Shown here: in pieces, positions 44,681-53,603 of the stretch
How the letters are laid out: the number at the start of each line of letters is the position of its first letter
How positions within the stretch are numbered: position 1 is the first letter of the stretch
Assembly: GCA_031426915.1 (NCBI GenBank)
Contig: JASJPB010000036.1
Coordinates: forward strand, 1-64,000
Origin: Sulfurimicrobium sp031426915
GTDB lineage: Bacteria; Pseudomonadota; Gammaproteobacteria; Burkholderiales; Sulfuricellaceae
Direction of reading: 5' to 3'
DNA: 64,000 nt
Notes under the pieces: model-generated
The model's input: only the letters and a program-made list of their open reading frames with translations
The model's database searches: none
Told to the model about the DNA's origin: nothing
Position numbers and translations under genes: made by a program

Positions 44681-47600
44681 TGCGGCTGCTTCCCGGCAAG
44701 TCCGCCTCCCTTCTTTACCAGGCCTCGACGCGCCTGCTGCTGGCTCTGGGTATTGCGGTGCTGGCGATCGGTTTGCTCATGGGCTGGATTATTCATTTGT
44801 CCCAGGAAAAGGCTGCCCAGCGGGAAATCGCCGACGCCATGGCGTATTTTTCCGAGAGCGTGAGGGATATGGAACTGCGCTGGCAGGAAGCGGCAATCCG
44901 CTACAAGGGCCGGCTCGAATTCATGCGCATGCTGGAGGACCCGGACCGCCTGGTTGTCAGCCTCAACAGCTACCTCACCACCCAGATCAGCGGCGAGACT
45001 TTTCCGGCCATGCTGGTGGCCGATCCCCGGAATCGCGTGCTGTTTTCCTTCGGCTTTGGCGAGGATGCGGTCCCCACTTCTTTTTCCAGCCCACCGGATA
45101 TCGGCTGGCACTATGACAAGCGTGACTCGACGCTCTACCGTTACTATGTCCAGCACGTCTGGTTGGGCAAGCAGGGCATGGGGCACCTGATCCTGTTCCT
45201 GCCCCTGACCCACGGCCTGCTGCACCAGATGGCCACGCCCAATACCCACCTTTTCCTGCGCTGGAAAGGAGAGGTGGTGGCGTCCTCACTGGGCGAGCAT
45301 GGCAAAACGCTTCACCTGGTGCAGCATGACGGGCCCATGGAACATGACGGCATGCGCGTGGAACAGCGCAGTTTTACCTGGGGCGGAACCGGCCCGGACA
45401 GTCCGGAACTGGTCGTCCATCGCCAAACCGGGAACTTGTTCGACTTCAGGGAAATTTCCCTGGGACTGCTGGTCGGGGTGGGCGGGCTGCTGGCGGCGCT
45501 GTGGGGCTCGATTGGCGTCTGGGTCTACCGTAACACGAGGCGCATCGCGGCGCTGGGTCGGGCTTCACGCCAGTTTCTGCTTGATTATCACTCGTCTCCC
45601 GAGATCAAGCGCTTTCTGGAGCAGGCCCGTAGCCCGCGCGATGACGAAATCAACGAGGTCGTCCGGTCGCTGGAAATGCTGACCGATACCGTGGCGCTGC
45701 GCGATGCGGAACGGGAAGCGCAACGCATCGTCTTGCAGGAAAGCGAGGCACGGGTTCGGGAAATCACCTCGGTGCTGCCGGATGGCTTGTATGTACTGAA
45801 CCAGTTCGGGGTCGTGACCTTCGTCAACCCCGAGGCGGAGCGCTTGCTCGGTTGGACGGCGGCCGAACTGGTGGGCAAGGATGGCCACGATACCTTCCAT
45901 TACAAAACGCCCGATGGGCAGCCTATCTCCTCTGAAGATTGTCCGGTGCACAAGACCATCCGTACCGGCCAGACTTACCGCTCCATCAACGACTGGCTGG
46001 TGCGCAAGGACGGGGCCATCATCCCTGTTTCCATCGTATCCAGCCCCATTGTCCACGACGGCGGCGTGCGGGGGTCGGTGGCGGCCTTCCATGACATCAC
46101 TTCGCGCCTGGAGGCGGAAAGGGCGTTGCGCGAAAGCGAGGCGCGTTTCCGCGCCATTCTGGAAAATGCCCCTATCGGCATGGCGATCGGCTCCCTTGAA
46201 GGGCGCTTCCTTCAGGTTAACCGTGCCCTGTGCGATATTCTGGGCTATACCAAGGAAGAGCTCGAAAAACTGAATTTCCAGCAAATTTCCCATCCCGACG
46301 ATCTGGACGCATCGCTTGCCAATTTGCGCCAACTGGTAAGCGGCGAGGTTGATTCCTATCTGATCGAGAAGCGCTATATCTGCAAGGATGGCAGCATGGT
46401 GTGGGTGCAATTGACCGTGTCCCTGCTCAGGGATGCAGCCGGGGCGCCCCTGTGCATGATCGGGCAGATGGAAAACATCACCGAGCGCAGGGCCGCCGAG
46501 CAGGCATTGCAGGAAAGCGAGGAAAGGTTCCGCCTTATCAGTTCGAACGCCATGGACGCCATCGTCATTGTCGGCCCCTCGCAGCAGATCACCTACTGGA
46601 ACCCGGCTGCGGAAGTCATTTTCGGCTACCCCGCAAGCGAGGCGCTGGGCCAGAATCTGCATTACCTGATCGCGCCGCTCAGCCATCGTGAAACGGCCTT
46701 GCGCGGTTTCGCGCAATTCCTCGCCGCGGGCGAGGGGGCGATCATCGGCAAGACCTTCGAAATCAGCGCGCTACGCAAGGATGGCAGGGAATTCCCGATC
46801 GAACTCTCCATTTCCGCGTTCCGCATCAAGGATCAGTGGCACGCACTGGGCATCATTCGCGATATCAGCGAGCGTAAAAGAGCGGAACAGGAATACAAGA
46901 CCATCATCCAGACCACCATGGACGGCTTTCTGGTGGTCGATGCCGCCGAGGGGCGATTCCTCGACGCCAACGACGCCTACTGCAAGATGCTCGGCTACCG
47001 CCGGGAAGAACTCCTCACCCTGCGGGTTTCCGACATCGAAGCCATGGAGTCGCCCGAGCAGGCCAAGCAGCACCGGGCGGATTTGCGGGAAAAGGGCCAG
47101 GCGAAGTTCGAAACCCGCCACCGCAGCAAGGATGGCGATATTATCGATGTCGAAGTCAGCGTTACCTATCTCGATCTGCGCGGCGGGGTGCTGATCGCCT
47201 TCATTCGCGACATCAGCGAACGCAAGAGGACGGAAGAACAGATCCGCCAGCTCGCCTACTACGACACCCTGACCAATCTGCCCAACCGGCGCATGCTGAT
47301 GGACCGCCTGCGCCAGTCCCTGAACCAGGCGATACGCCACCAGCGTTCGCTGGCGGTAATGTTCCTGGACCTGGATCGTTTCAAGCTCATTAACGATACC
47401 CTGGGCCACGATGCCGGGGACGCGCTGCTCAAGGCGGTGGCAAGCCGCCTCAATGCCAGCGTGCGCAGCGGGGATACCGTGTCGCGCCAGGGCGGCGACG
47501 AATTCGTCATCGTGCTGGCGGAAATCGCCCAGCCCACGGATGCCGCGCTGATAGCGGAGAAAATTCTCGCCACGCTGAGCCAGCCTGTTTCGGTCATGGG

Positions 47601-47751
47601 CCACGAATTATTTATCACCACCAGCATCGGCATTTCCGTCTACCCCGTCAACGGCAGCGACGACATGCTTGAACTCATGAAAAAAGCGGATATCGCAATG
47701 TATGCCGCCAAGGAAGCGGGGCGGAACAGGTACCGCTTCTACCAGGGCTGA
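44677..47751 (+). CDS. Membrane diguanylate cyclase with four PAS domains
   Basis: 1024 residues. Two membrane segments (about 16-42 and 258-285) flank a periplasmic region of ~215 residues. Four PAS/PAC units follow (~345-860), each ending in a DIS/DIT-ER-like linker. The GGDEF domain has the active site RQGGDEFVIVL near residue 939 and the inhibitory RXXD site (RSGD) five residues before it, so it should make c-di-GMP with product inhibition. The start overlaps the binding-protein stop by 4 bases; ATG at 44680 is an alternative. Confidence 0.92.
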   Translation: MMRLLPGKSASLLYQASTRLLLALGIAVLAIGLLMGWIIHLSQEKAAQREIADAMAYFSESVRDMELRWQEAAIRYKGRLEFMRMLEDPDRLVVSLNSYLTTQISGETFPAMLVADPRNRVLFSFGFGEDAVPTSFSSPPDIGWHYDKRDSTLYRYYVQHVWLGKQGMGHLILFLPLTHGLLHQMATPNTHLFLRWKGEVVASSLGEHGKTLHLVQHDGPMEHDGMRVEQRSFTWGGTGPDSPELVVHRQTGNLFDFREISLGLLVGVGGLLAALWGSIGVWVYRNTRRIAALGRASRQFLLDYHSSPEIKRFLEQARSPRDDEINEVVRSLEMLTDTVALRDAEREAQRIVLQESEARVREITSVLPDGLYVLNQFGVVTFVNPEAERLLGWTAAELVGKDGHDTFHYKTPDGQPISSEDCPVHKTIRTGQTYRSINDWLVRKDGAIIPVSIVSSPIVHDGGVRGSVAAFHDITSRLEAERALRESEARFRAILENAPIGMAIGSLEGRFLQVNRALCDILGYTKEELEKLNFQQISHPDDLDASLANLRQLVSGEVDSYLIEKRYICKDGSMVWVQLTVSLLRDAAGAPLCMIGQMENITERRAAEQALQESEERFRLISSNAMDAIVIVGPSQQITYWNPAAEVIFGYPASEALGQNLHYLIAPLSHRETALRGFAQFLAAGEGAIIGKTFEISALRKDGREFPIELSISAFRIKDQWHALGIIRDISERKRAEQEYKTIIQTTMDGFLVVDAAEGRFLDANDAYCKMLGYRREELLTLRVSDIEAMESPEQAKQHRADLREKGQAKFETRHRSKDGDIIDVEVSVTYLDLRGGVLIAFIRDISERKRTEEQIRQLAYYDTLTNLPNRRMLMDRLRQSLNQAIRHQRSLAVMFLDLDRFKLINDTLGHDAGDALLKAVASRLNASVRSGDTVSRQGGDEFVIVLAEIAQPTDAALIAEKILATLSQPVSVMGHELFITTSIGISVYPVNGSDDMLELMKKADIAMYAAKEAGRNRYRFYQG

Positions 47752-48065
47752 GCCGAGGCGGCACCCACGCCGCGTTCGAGACGCAATGCGGCCCAATCCA
47801 TACTGTTTTACTCGGGAAATTAGAAACACCCTCTCAGGTATTCCCTGAGATTCTCCTCTCCCCTCTTTGCTAGTATCACTTCAAGGCATTAGGCGACCGG
47901 GCCGGCGAATTCCGTCCCCCCGTTCCCCGCGTGCCCCCGGTGTTTTGTTGGAGTCCAAGCGAACCCAGGTATCCGGAATTGGCGTAGTGCAGCCAAAAAG
48001 CATGAAGCCCTTTCTAGACGGAACAGTGAATCGCGTTGACCTAGAAAAAGAAGGAGGGTCATATC
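47752..48065. other. 314-base gap upstream of the giant diheme gene
   Basis: No supported gene. TCTCAGG (47832-47838) and CCTGAGA (47844-47850) form a 7-bp inverted repeat with a 5-base loop, which could be an operator or a weak end signal for the gene to the left. Near 48051-48058 lies a strong ribosome site (AAGGAGGG) for the next gene. No convincing sigma-70 or sigma-54 promoter was found. Confidence 0.5.
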
Positions 48066-51000
48066 ATGAAACAGATTATCTTCAGGCCGATACCGGGGAA
48101 GGGGCTGGCACTGCTGCTGGCCTTGTTCCTGGTATTTCTCATGGCCCCCGCGCCCGGGGGCACCATCCTCAACGGAACCTCGACCGGCATGACGTCGGCG
48201 AAGGGCTTCCTTTTTGAACCCGAGGTTCCCTTCGCAACCCTGAAAGCCGTTCCCACCTGGAATGAGCTGGAGCAACTGCTGGACAATCCCTACTCAGTGC
48301 GGCTGTGCTCCTCGCTGCCCGTTGCGGTTCCCGCTCTGATCCGCGGCACGCCGGGGAACGATGCGGGCTTCCCCTCCTACTGCACCACCTCGGCCTTCCA
48401 GCGCCGCCCGGGTTTCTCCACGCCCGGCGCGACGCTGACCAACCCCGGCCCGGCGCTGCCGCCTCTCCTGGTGCATCCGCTCAACTACAACACCACCACC
48501 GGTGAGGAAATGCGCCTGATCAACCGCGACTACGTCGGCGGCGACTTCAACGTCGTCGACCAACTGGTCCAGTGCACCGTTCCGGGCGTTCCGGCCGGTT
48601 GTCCGGCGGTAGCTGATCCCAACCGCTACGTGTGGACCTACAAGTCGGTCTACATCATCCCGGGAGCGGACCGTGTGGAACCGGGATCGATCCCGATCGA
48701 CTACAATAATCCGATTCCCGCGGATACTTACGTTTGCGTCACCGTGCTTGAACAGAATCCTCCCGAGGGCTCGATCCTGTGCGGCGGCGACCCCGGCGAA
48801 CCGGGTTATATCGGTTTCGGACGGCCGACCTCGCCCACCGCGCCGAATCACTACGCGGCCTATTCGACGCCCGCCATCGTGATCCCCACCTCGACCGGCA
48901 CCACCGGCGTGTTCTCGCCCGGGATGCCGGTTCCCCCGGCGGCCCGGCTGTATGACCCGGAACGTGGCCTGATCCAGCCGCGCAACGCCACCACCGGCGC
49001 GGGCGGCCTGCGCAAGCCCTCGCTACGGTTGCCCGAGGTCGGCGGCACGCCAAGCAGCCCCAACTTCCTCCTCAACACCGATCCCAACGAAGTGACGCAT
49101 TCGACCGAAAACGATTACGTGCGCAACCGCAACATGGCGATCGTATTGGGCAAGTCCCTGTTCTGGGACATGCAGGTCGGTAGCGATGGCGTCCAGTCCT
49201 GCGGCACCTGCCACTTCACCGGCGCCGGCACCGATACGCGTACCAAAAACCAGATCAACCCCAACCACTTGGGCGGCGACCTCACCTTCTCACTGATGCA
49301 GCCTAATCAGCGCGACTTGGTGCTGGCCGACTTCCCGCTCCACAAGCTCACCAACCCTGAAATCGCCGGCGATCCGGCGGCGACCACCCCGCTGACCGCG
49401 AGCGTCAACGCCGGGGTGCTGGAGAACAACTTCCCCGGCGGCGTGAGCGGCTTCGTGGTGGCGGACGCCAACAATATCGTGAGCGATACCAACGACGTGG
49501 TCTCCTCGATGGGCGTGGTCTACAGCCATTTCACCGACATCGCGCCGATCGGGACATTCCAGCCCGCCGCCAACGGTGTCGCGGCGGTGATGCCGGACCT
49601 CCGCATCGTGGGCGATCCCGACCCGATCCCGGGCTTCCAGGGCATGCGCCGGGTGGAGCCGCGCAATACCCCGACCATGCACGCGGCGGCGTTCAACTTC
49701 GACAACTTCTGGGACGGACGCGCGCGCCATGACTTCAACGGCGGCAGCGTGTTCGGCGCCGCCGACCCGCAGAACCACGTGTTCGTCAACAGCGGCGGCA
49801 CCCTGGTGCCGACCCGGCAGATCATCCGCTTCACCAGCCTTGCCTCGCTGGCGACCGGGCCGGGCCTGAGCGAGTTCGAAATGTCGTTCCAGGGCCGCAA
49901 CTGGGCCAAGATCGGCAAGAAACTGCTGCAAGCGGGCGTGACGCCGCTGGCCAACCAGTTGGTGGACCCCACCGACAGCGTGCTGGGCCGCTATTCCAAC
50001 CAGGGAGGCGCGGCCTGTGCCAGCCTGCCCGCCGCCCAGAAGTCCGCGGGCGGCATGACCCTCGCCGCGCTCGGCAAGCCCGGCCTGTGCATCAGCTACC
50101 CGGCCATGATCCAGATCGCCTACTACCCCGCGCTGTGGGGCAACACGGTGATGCACCTCAACGGCTCCACCACGGCGCCGCCACCCGGCACGCCGGGCGC
50201 CGACGACCCGATCGGGATTCCAATACTTAACAGCGTCGGCGCGGTGGTCGATCTGACGGCGGACCCGGACCCGGCCAAGCGGACCGACCCGTTCGACGGC
50301 TATTCGCTGACGGCGGCAGCCGGCGCGGCGAATCCCGCCGACACCAGCCAGTTCACCCAGATGGAAGGAAATTTCAGTCTGTTCTGGGGGCTGGGGGTGA
50401 ATCTCTGGGTCACGGTCCTGGTTCCCGACGACACGCCGTTCGACCAGCTCCTGGACGTCAATCCGGATGCGTTCATGGCATTGGGCGAGCCGGGTGAGCC
50501 CGGGCTGGTTCCCGACCTGCTCAATTGCACCAGCGGGACCGAGCGTGGCTGCTTCAGGGAGCACGGCAACTTCAAGCGCGACCCCGGTGTGTTGGCGCTG
50601 CAGAATCCCACGGGAGAGGGCGGCGAGGGCGGGATCTATGTGCCGGCGGGCGGAACTCGCGTCCCCTCGGCGAGCACCCCGGACCCGCTGCTTGGCCTGG
50701 ACATCTTCTTCGCCTCCAACCTTTCGCTGAAGAACCCCAACTTCAGGACCGGCCGCTGCGGTGAGTGTCATGCCATACCGACCCTTACCGACCATACCAT
50801 GGCGTTCACCTCGAAGATCAACCTGATGGATGCGGTCAACGAGTTCGCCACCCCGGGGGTCGAACTCATCGTCGAGCCCCTGGCCAGGCTGCGGGTGATT
50901 TCGGGCTTCCTGCTTGAATCCGAAATCAACGAGAACGGCCAGGACGCGGTGGAACGCCGTATCCTCAACCAGAGCCTGGTGCCCAACCCGGTGGACGGCC

Positions 51001-52073
51001 TCGCCTATCCCAGCGCCACGGCGGCGGGCCTGCCCGGCTTCGGTCCATGGACCGGCGCCGACTCCGCCTTCTTCGATAACGGCATGTACAACCTCGGGAT
51101 TCGCCCCACCGGCGACGACATAGGGCGCGGCGGACCGGACGCTTTCGGCTGGCCGCTCTCGCTGGCGACGCTGATGATGAAGAACCTCGCTGGTCCCGGT
51201 TTCGAGCCGGGGGTCGAGATGACCACCTTCGACGAGAATCTCGGCATCACCGGCGGGCTGTTCGAGGTGACGGCGCAAGACCAGCAGATCAACCCGGGGT
51301 TCGAGGGCGAGCCGGGTAATCCCCTGCTGCCGCCCTACCTGGGTGAGTTTTCCAACAACATCACGGTCGGCGATTTCCCGCCCGAGATGGACGAGGCGGG
51401 CGGCGCCATCGGCGGCATGGTCAATACCCTCACCGACGTGGCGATGATAGAAGGGTTCGCGGACACGCTGGGGCCGTTCAATCCCGGCAACATCAGTGCC
51501 GAGGTGATGAATTTCGGCGGACTCAGCTCGCGGCCCGGCGATACCAACGCCATGATGGGCACCTGGCCGAACGTCAACCGGGTGGTCAGGAATGGCGCCT
51601 TCAAGGCCGCTCCCCTGCGCAACGTGGAGCTGACCGGGCCCTACTTCCACAACGGCGGAAAGGCGACGCTGCGCCAGGTGGTTGACTTCTACGTGCGTGG
51701 CGGGGACTTCCCCCTCACCAATGCCGCGCACCGCGACTTCAACCTGGTCAACATGAACATCGAGGTGCAGTCGAACCTGACCGAGGACGAGAAGGTCGCG
51801 CTGGTGGACTTCCTGCTGGAACTCACCGACGAGCGCGTGGCGTACGACAAGGGGCCCTTCGACCATCCGCAGGTGATCATCCCGGTGGACGGCACGGCGC
51901 CCGACAACACCCTGGGCCGTTCCGCCCTGCTGGCCGATCCCCGCTTCAGGGACATTCCGGCGGTGGGTACCAACGGGTTCCCGACACGCGAACCGACCTT
52001 CCTCAACATCACCAGGCAGCGTCTGGTCGGTGGAGATGCCTTCACCGTGCAGAATTCACACTACTCGCATTAG
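48066..52073 (+). CDS. Giant exported diheme protein of the MauG/cytochrome c peroxidase superfamily
   Basis: 1335 residues. A signal segment (about 12-32) leads. Residues ~33-365 match nothing I recognise and hold several Cys pairs. Heme site 1 is C379-GT-C382-H383 in LGKSLFWDMQVGSDGVQSC, followed by RNTPTMHAAAF and FWDGRARHDF (~533-550), both typical of this superfamily. Heme site 2 is C898-GE-C901-H902 in RTGRCGECHAI. The PYFHNGG motif (~1190) and TEDEKVALVDFLLELT end the domain. Standard MauG/CCP proteins have 330-450 residues and hemes ~150 apart; here they are 519 apart because of a large insertion. Periplasmic or surface oxidoreductase; substrate unknown. Genes for an exported partner, FKBP and ResB-CcsA follow. 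Confidence 0.85.
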   Translation: MKQIIFRPIPGKGLALLLALFLVFLMAPAPGGTILNGTSTGMTSAKGFLFEPEVPFATLKAVPTWNELEQLLDNPYSVRLCSSLPVAVPALIRGTPGNDAGFPSYCTTSAFQRRPGFSTPGATLTNPGPALPPLLVHPLNYNTTTGEEMRLINRDYVGGDFNVVDQLVQCTVPGVPAGCPAVADPNRYVWTYKSVYIIPGADRVEPGSIPIDYNNPIPADTYVCVTVLEQNPPEGSILCGGDPGEPGYIGFGRPTSPTAPNHYAAYSTPAIVIPTSTGTTGVFSPGMPVPPAARLYDPERGLIQPRNATTGAGGLRKPSLRLPEVGGTPSSPNFLLNTDPNEVTHSTENDYVRNRNMAIVLGKSLFWDMQVGSDGVQSCGTCHFTGAGTDTRTKNQINPNHLGGDLTFSLMQPNQRDLVLADFPLHKLTNPEIAGDPAATTPLTASVNAGVLENNFPGGVSGFVVADANNIVSDTNDVVSSMGVVYSHFTDIAPIGTFQPAANGVAAVMPDLRIVGDPDPIPGFQGMRRVEPRNTPTMHAAAFNFDNFWDGRARHDFNGGSVFGAADPQNHVFVNSGGTLVPTRQIIRFTSLASLATGPGLSEFEMSFQGRNWAKIGKKLLQAGVTPLANQLVDPTDSVLGRYSNQGGAACASLPAAQKSAGGMTLAALGKPGLCISYPAMIQIAYYPALWGNTVMHLNGSTTAPPPGTPGADDPIGIPILNSVGAVVDLTADPDPAKRTDPFDGYSLTAAAGAANPADTSQFTQMEGNFSLFWGLGVNLWVTVLVPDDTPFDQLLDVNPDAFMALGEPGEPGLVPDLLNCTSGTERGCFREHGNFKRDPGVLALQNPTGEGGEGGIYVPAGGTRVPSASTPDPLLGLDIFFASNLSLKNPNFRTGRCGECHAIPTLTDHTMAFTSKINLMDAVNEFATPGVELIVEPLARLRVISGFLLESEINENGQDAVERRILNQSLVPNPVDGLAYPSATAAGLPGFGPWTGADSAFFDNGMYNLGIRPTGDDIGRGGPDAFGWPLSLATLMMKNLAGPGFEPGVEMTTFDENLGITGGLFEVTAQDQQINPGFEGEPGNPLLPPYLGEFSNNITVGDFPPEMDEAGGAIGGMVNTLTDVAMIEGFADTLGPFNPGNISAEVMNFGGLSSRPGDTNAMMGTWPNVNRVVRNGAFKAAPLRNVELTGPYFHNGGKATLRQVVDFYVRGGDFPLTNAAHRDFNLVNMNIEVQSNLTEDEKVALVDFLLELTDERVAYDKGPFDHPQVIIPVDGTAPDNTLGRSALLADPRFRDIPAVGTNGFPTREPTFLNITRQRLVGGDAFTVQNSHYSH

Positions 52074-52095
52074 GCGGGCGTGAGTGATCGGCCCA

Positions 52096-52120
52096 GCCTC
52101 CCTCCCGCAAGGAGGGAGGC
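52096..52120 (+). other. Strong hairpin after the giant diheme gene
   Basis: A perfect 10-bp GC-rich stem, GCCTCCCTCC (52096-52105) with GGAGGGAGGC (52111-52120), encloses CGCAA. It lies 22 bases after the stop. No T-run follows, so it is more likely an RNA-stabilising or partial stop element than a full terminator. Confidence 0.65.
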
Positions 52121-52155
52121 AAGGGACGGCGGGAACACACATAAGGAGCATGAAC

Positions 52156-52632
52156 ATGAAAACCACACCCAAGATCACGACAGGCCTGATGCGCGGCTTG
52201 CTCATCCTGGCCCTCTGCGCCTCGGCCTTGCCTTTCGCAGCCGGCGCGCTGGCCCAGGGGGGCATCGCCACCGGCATCCAGGTCACTTTCAAACTCGATC
52301 CGCGCCTCACGCGCAGCCTGTACATGGGTGACCGCTGGGTTTCGCCGCAGACCTTCACCCAGGTCCAGGAAAACGGCAAGCCGCTGGTGGTGGGCGGCAG
52401 AACCTACGACGTGGATGCCAGGGGCGAGTCGGTCATCACCAGTTCCGCCTGGATCACGGCTGACTCGGCCATGCTGACCGTCATGCCCGGGCTGGGCGAA
52501 GACGTCAACATCACGGTGAACCACCCCGGACAGAGCACATTGACCGTGTCCTCCCAGGGAGGATCCAAAACACTGGGCGTCTCGGCGCGCTACATAGCCG
52601 AAAACACCCTGGTGGTGGATATCTCCCAATGA
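52156..52632 (+). CDS. Small exported protein, Ig-like beta-sandwich suspected
   Basis: 158 residues. AAGGAG at about 52143-52148 gives correct spacing to ATG 52156 and is too close to the ATG at 52150. A Sec signal (GLLILALCASALPFAAGALA) is followed by ~120 residues rich in beta-prone, Gly/Thr/Val segments (SSAWITADSAMLTVMPGLG, NITVNHPGQSTLTVSSQGG), resembling bacterial Ig-like group 2 repeats. There is no cysteine in the mature part and no heme motif. Function unknown; it probably works with the giant diheme protein encoded just upstream. Confidence 0.72.
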   Translation: MKTTPKITTGLMRGLLILALCASALPFAAGALAQGGIATGIQVTFKLDPRLTRSLYMGDRWVSPQTFTQVQENGKPLVVGGRTYDVDARGESVITSSAWITADSAMLTVMPGLGEDVNITVNHPGQSTLTVSSQGGSKTLGVSARYIAENTLVVDISQ

Positions 52633-52640
52633 TTCCGTCC

Positions 52641-52720
52641 GCGTGGCGCGGCCTTCCTCCTCGCATAGCGCCACGCACAAGACGGGCCTGATCCCGCGTT
52701 TAGACCCCGCGGGGTCAGGC
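52641..52720 (+). other. Two strong hairpins between the small exported protein and FKBP genes
   Basis: First, GCGTGGCGC (52641-52649) pairs perfectly with GCGCCACGC (52668-52676). Second, 52686-52698 pairs with 52708-52720 over 13 bp (one G-U) around a 9-base loop. There is no T-run. Together with the hairpin at 52096 they separate the first two cistrons from the assembly genes. Confidence 0.62.
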
Positions 52721-52786
52721 ATTCTTGCTTCTACCAGAACATCCCGAGGGGGAAATGATTCCGCCTGGAAAACAAGGAGACTGAAA

Positions 52787-53575
52787 ATGAAAATTCAATC
52801 GATGATGGCCCTAGGAATGGCGCTGCTCGCCGGGGCCGCCGCCGCGCAGGACACATCTGCATTCGACAACCAGAAAGACAGGCTCAGTTACGCGCTCGGC
52901 ATGGGTTATGCGGCCACGCTCAAGGCGCAGTCGCTGGAGGTGGACCCGGCGCTGTTGAGCCAGGGCTTCCGCGATGCCAGTGCCGGCGGCAAGACGCTGA
53001 TGACCGAGGAGGAGGCCCGCGCCACGGTGACCGGCCTGCAAGTCGAGCTGAAGAAACGGCAGACAGCCTTGCGGGCCGAGCTGAAACAGGTGCTCGCCGC
53101 CAGGAACAAGGCGGACGGGGAGGCGTTCATGGCTGAAAACCGGGCAAAAGACGGTATTGTGACCCTGGACAGCGGCCTGCAATATAGGATCATGCAGCCC
53201 GGCGAGGGGAAAAAACCCGCGGCCGGCGACTCGGTGGTGTGCCATTACCGGGGAACGCTCATCGACGGGACCGAGTTCGACAGCTCCTTCAAGCGCAAGC
53301 AACCGGCGAGCTTCGCGCTCGGCAAGGTCATCCCGGGCTGGCGTGAAGCCCTCCAGCTCATGCCGGCGGGTTCCCGGTGGCAGATCTTCGTGCCGCCCAA
53401 CCTTGCCTATGGCGAGCGCGGCGCAGGCAAGAACATCGGCCCGAACGCCACACTGGTGTTCGAGGTAGAGCTGATTGCGGTGAAGGAGGCGCCTCTCGGG
53501 GATGGCGAACGGACAGCCGAATCGTCCGGGAATGCCGCCGTGGAGCAGGAAACCGAAAAGGTGCCGGCGAGCTGA
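52787..53575 (+). CDS. Exported FKBP-type peptidyl-prolyl cis-trans isomerase (FkpA/Mip-like)
   Basis: 262 residues from the ATG with AAGGAG upstream. A Sec signal (MKIQSMMALGMALLAGAAAA) precedes the FKBP N-terminal helical dimerisation domain (DRLSYALGMGYAATLKAQ, then a long helix) and the FKBP domain (~150-245: VVCHYRGTLIDGTEFDSSF, VIPGWREALQLMPAGSRW, PPNLAYGERGAGKNIGPNA). A polar ~25-residue tail follows. It speeds proline isomerisation and acts as a chaperone in the periplasm. The giant protein upstream is very proline-rich, so it may be its main client. Confidence 0.92.
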   Translation: MKIQSMMALGMALLAGAAAAQDTSAFDNQKDRLSYALGMGYAATLKAQSLEVDPALLSQGFRDASAGGKTLMTEEEARATVTGLQVELKKRQTALRAELKQVLAARNKADGEAFMAENRAKDGIVTLDSGLQYRIMQPGEGKKPAAGDSVVCHYRGTLIDGTEFDSSFKRKQPASFALGKVIPGWREALQLMPAGSRWQIFVPPNLAYGERGAGKNIGPNATLVFEVELIAVKEAPLGDGERTAESSGNAAVEQETEKVPAS

Positions 53576-53587
53576 TTCCGATCTGTT

Positions 53588-53598
53588 GGGGGGGGGGG
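53588..53598 (+). repeat. G11 homopolymer just before resB
   Basis: Eleven G residues end 5 bases before the resB start codon, where the ribosome site should be. The tract could itself serve as a G-rich ribosome site. Slippage would alter spacing and so translation. It may also be a sequencing length error. Confidence 0.8.
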
Positions 53599-53603
53599 CG
53601 TCC

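Noticed and set aside
47832..47850. Terminator of the PAS-GGDEF gene
   Set aside because: The 7-bp inverted repeat is 80 bases past the stop and is followed by a C/T mixture, not a T-run; kept only as an unexplained dyad in the gap entry.
49290..51866. Reading frame of ~858 codons antisense to the giant diheme gene
   Set aside because: High GC keeps the frame open. The translation is Val/Gly/Arg/His-rich without motifs, while the plus strand carries both heme sites, a signal peptide and a ribosome site.
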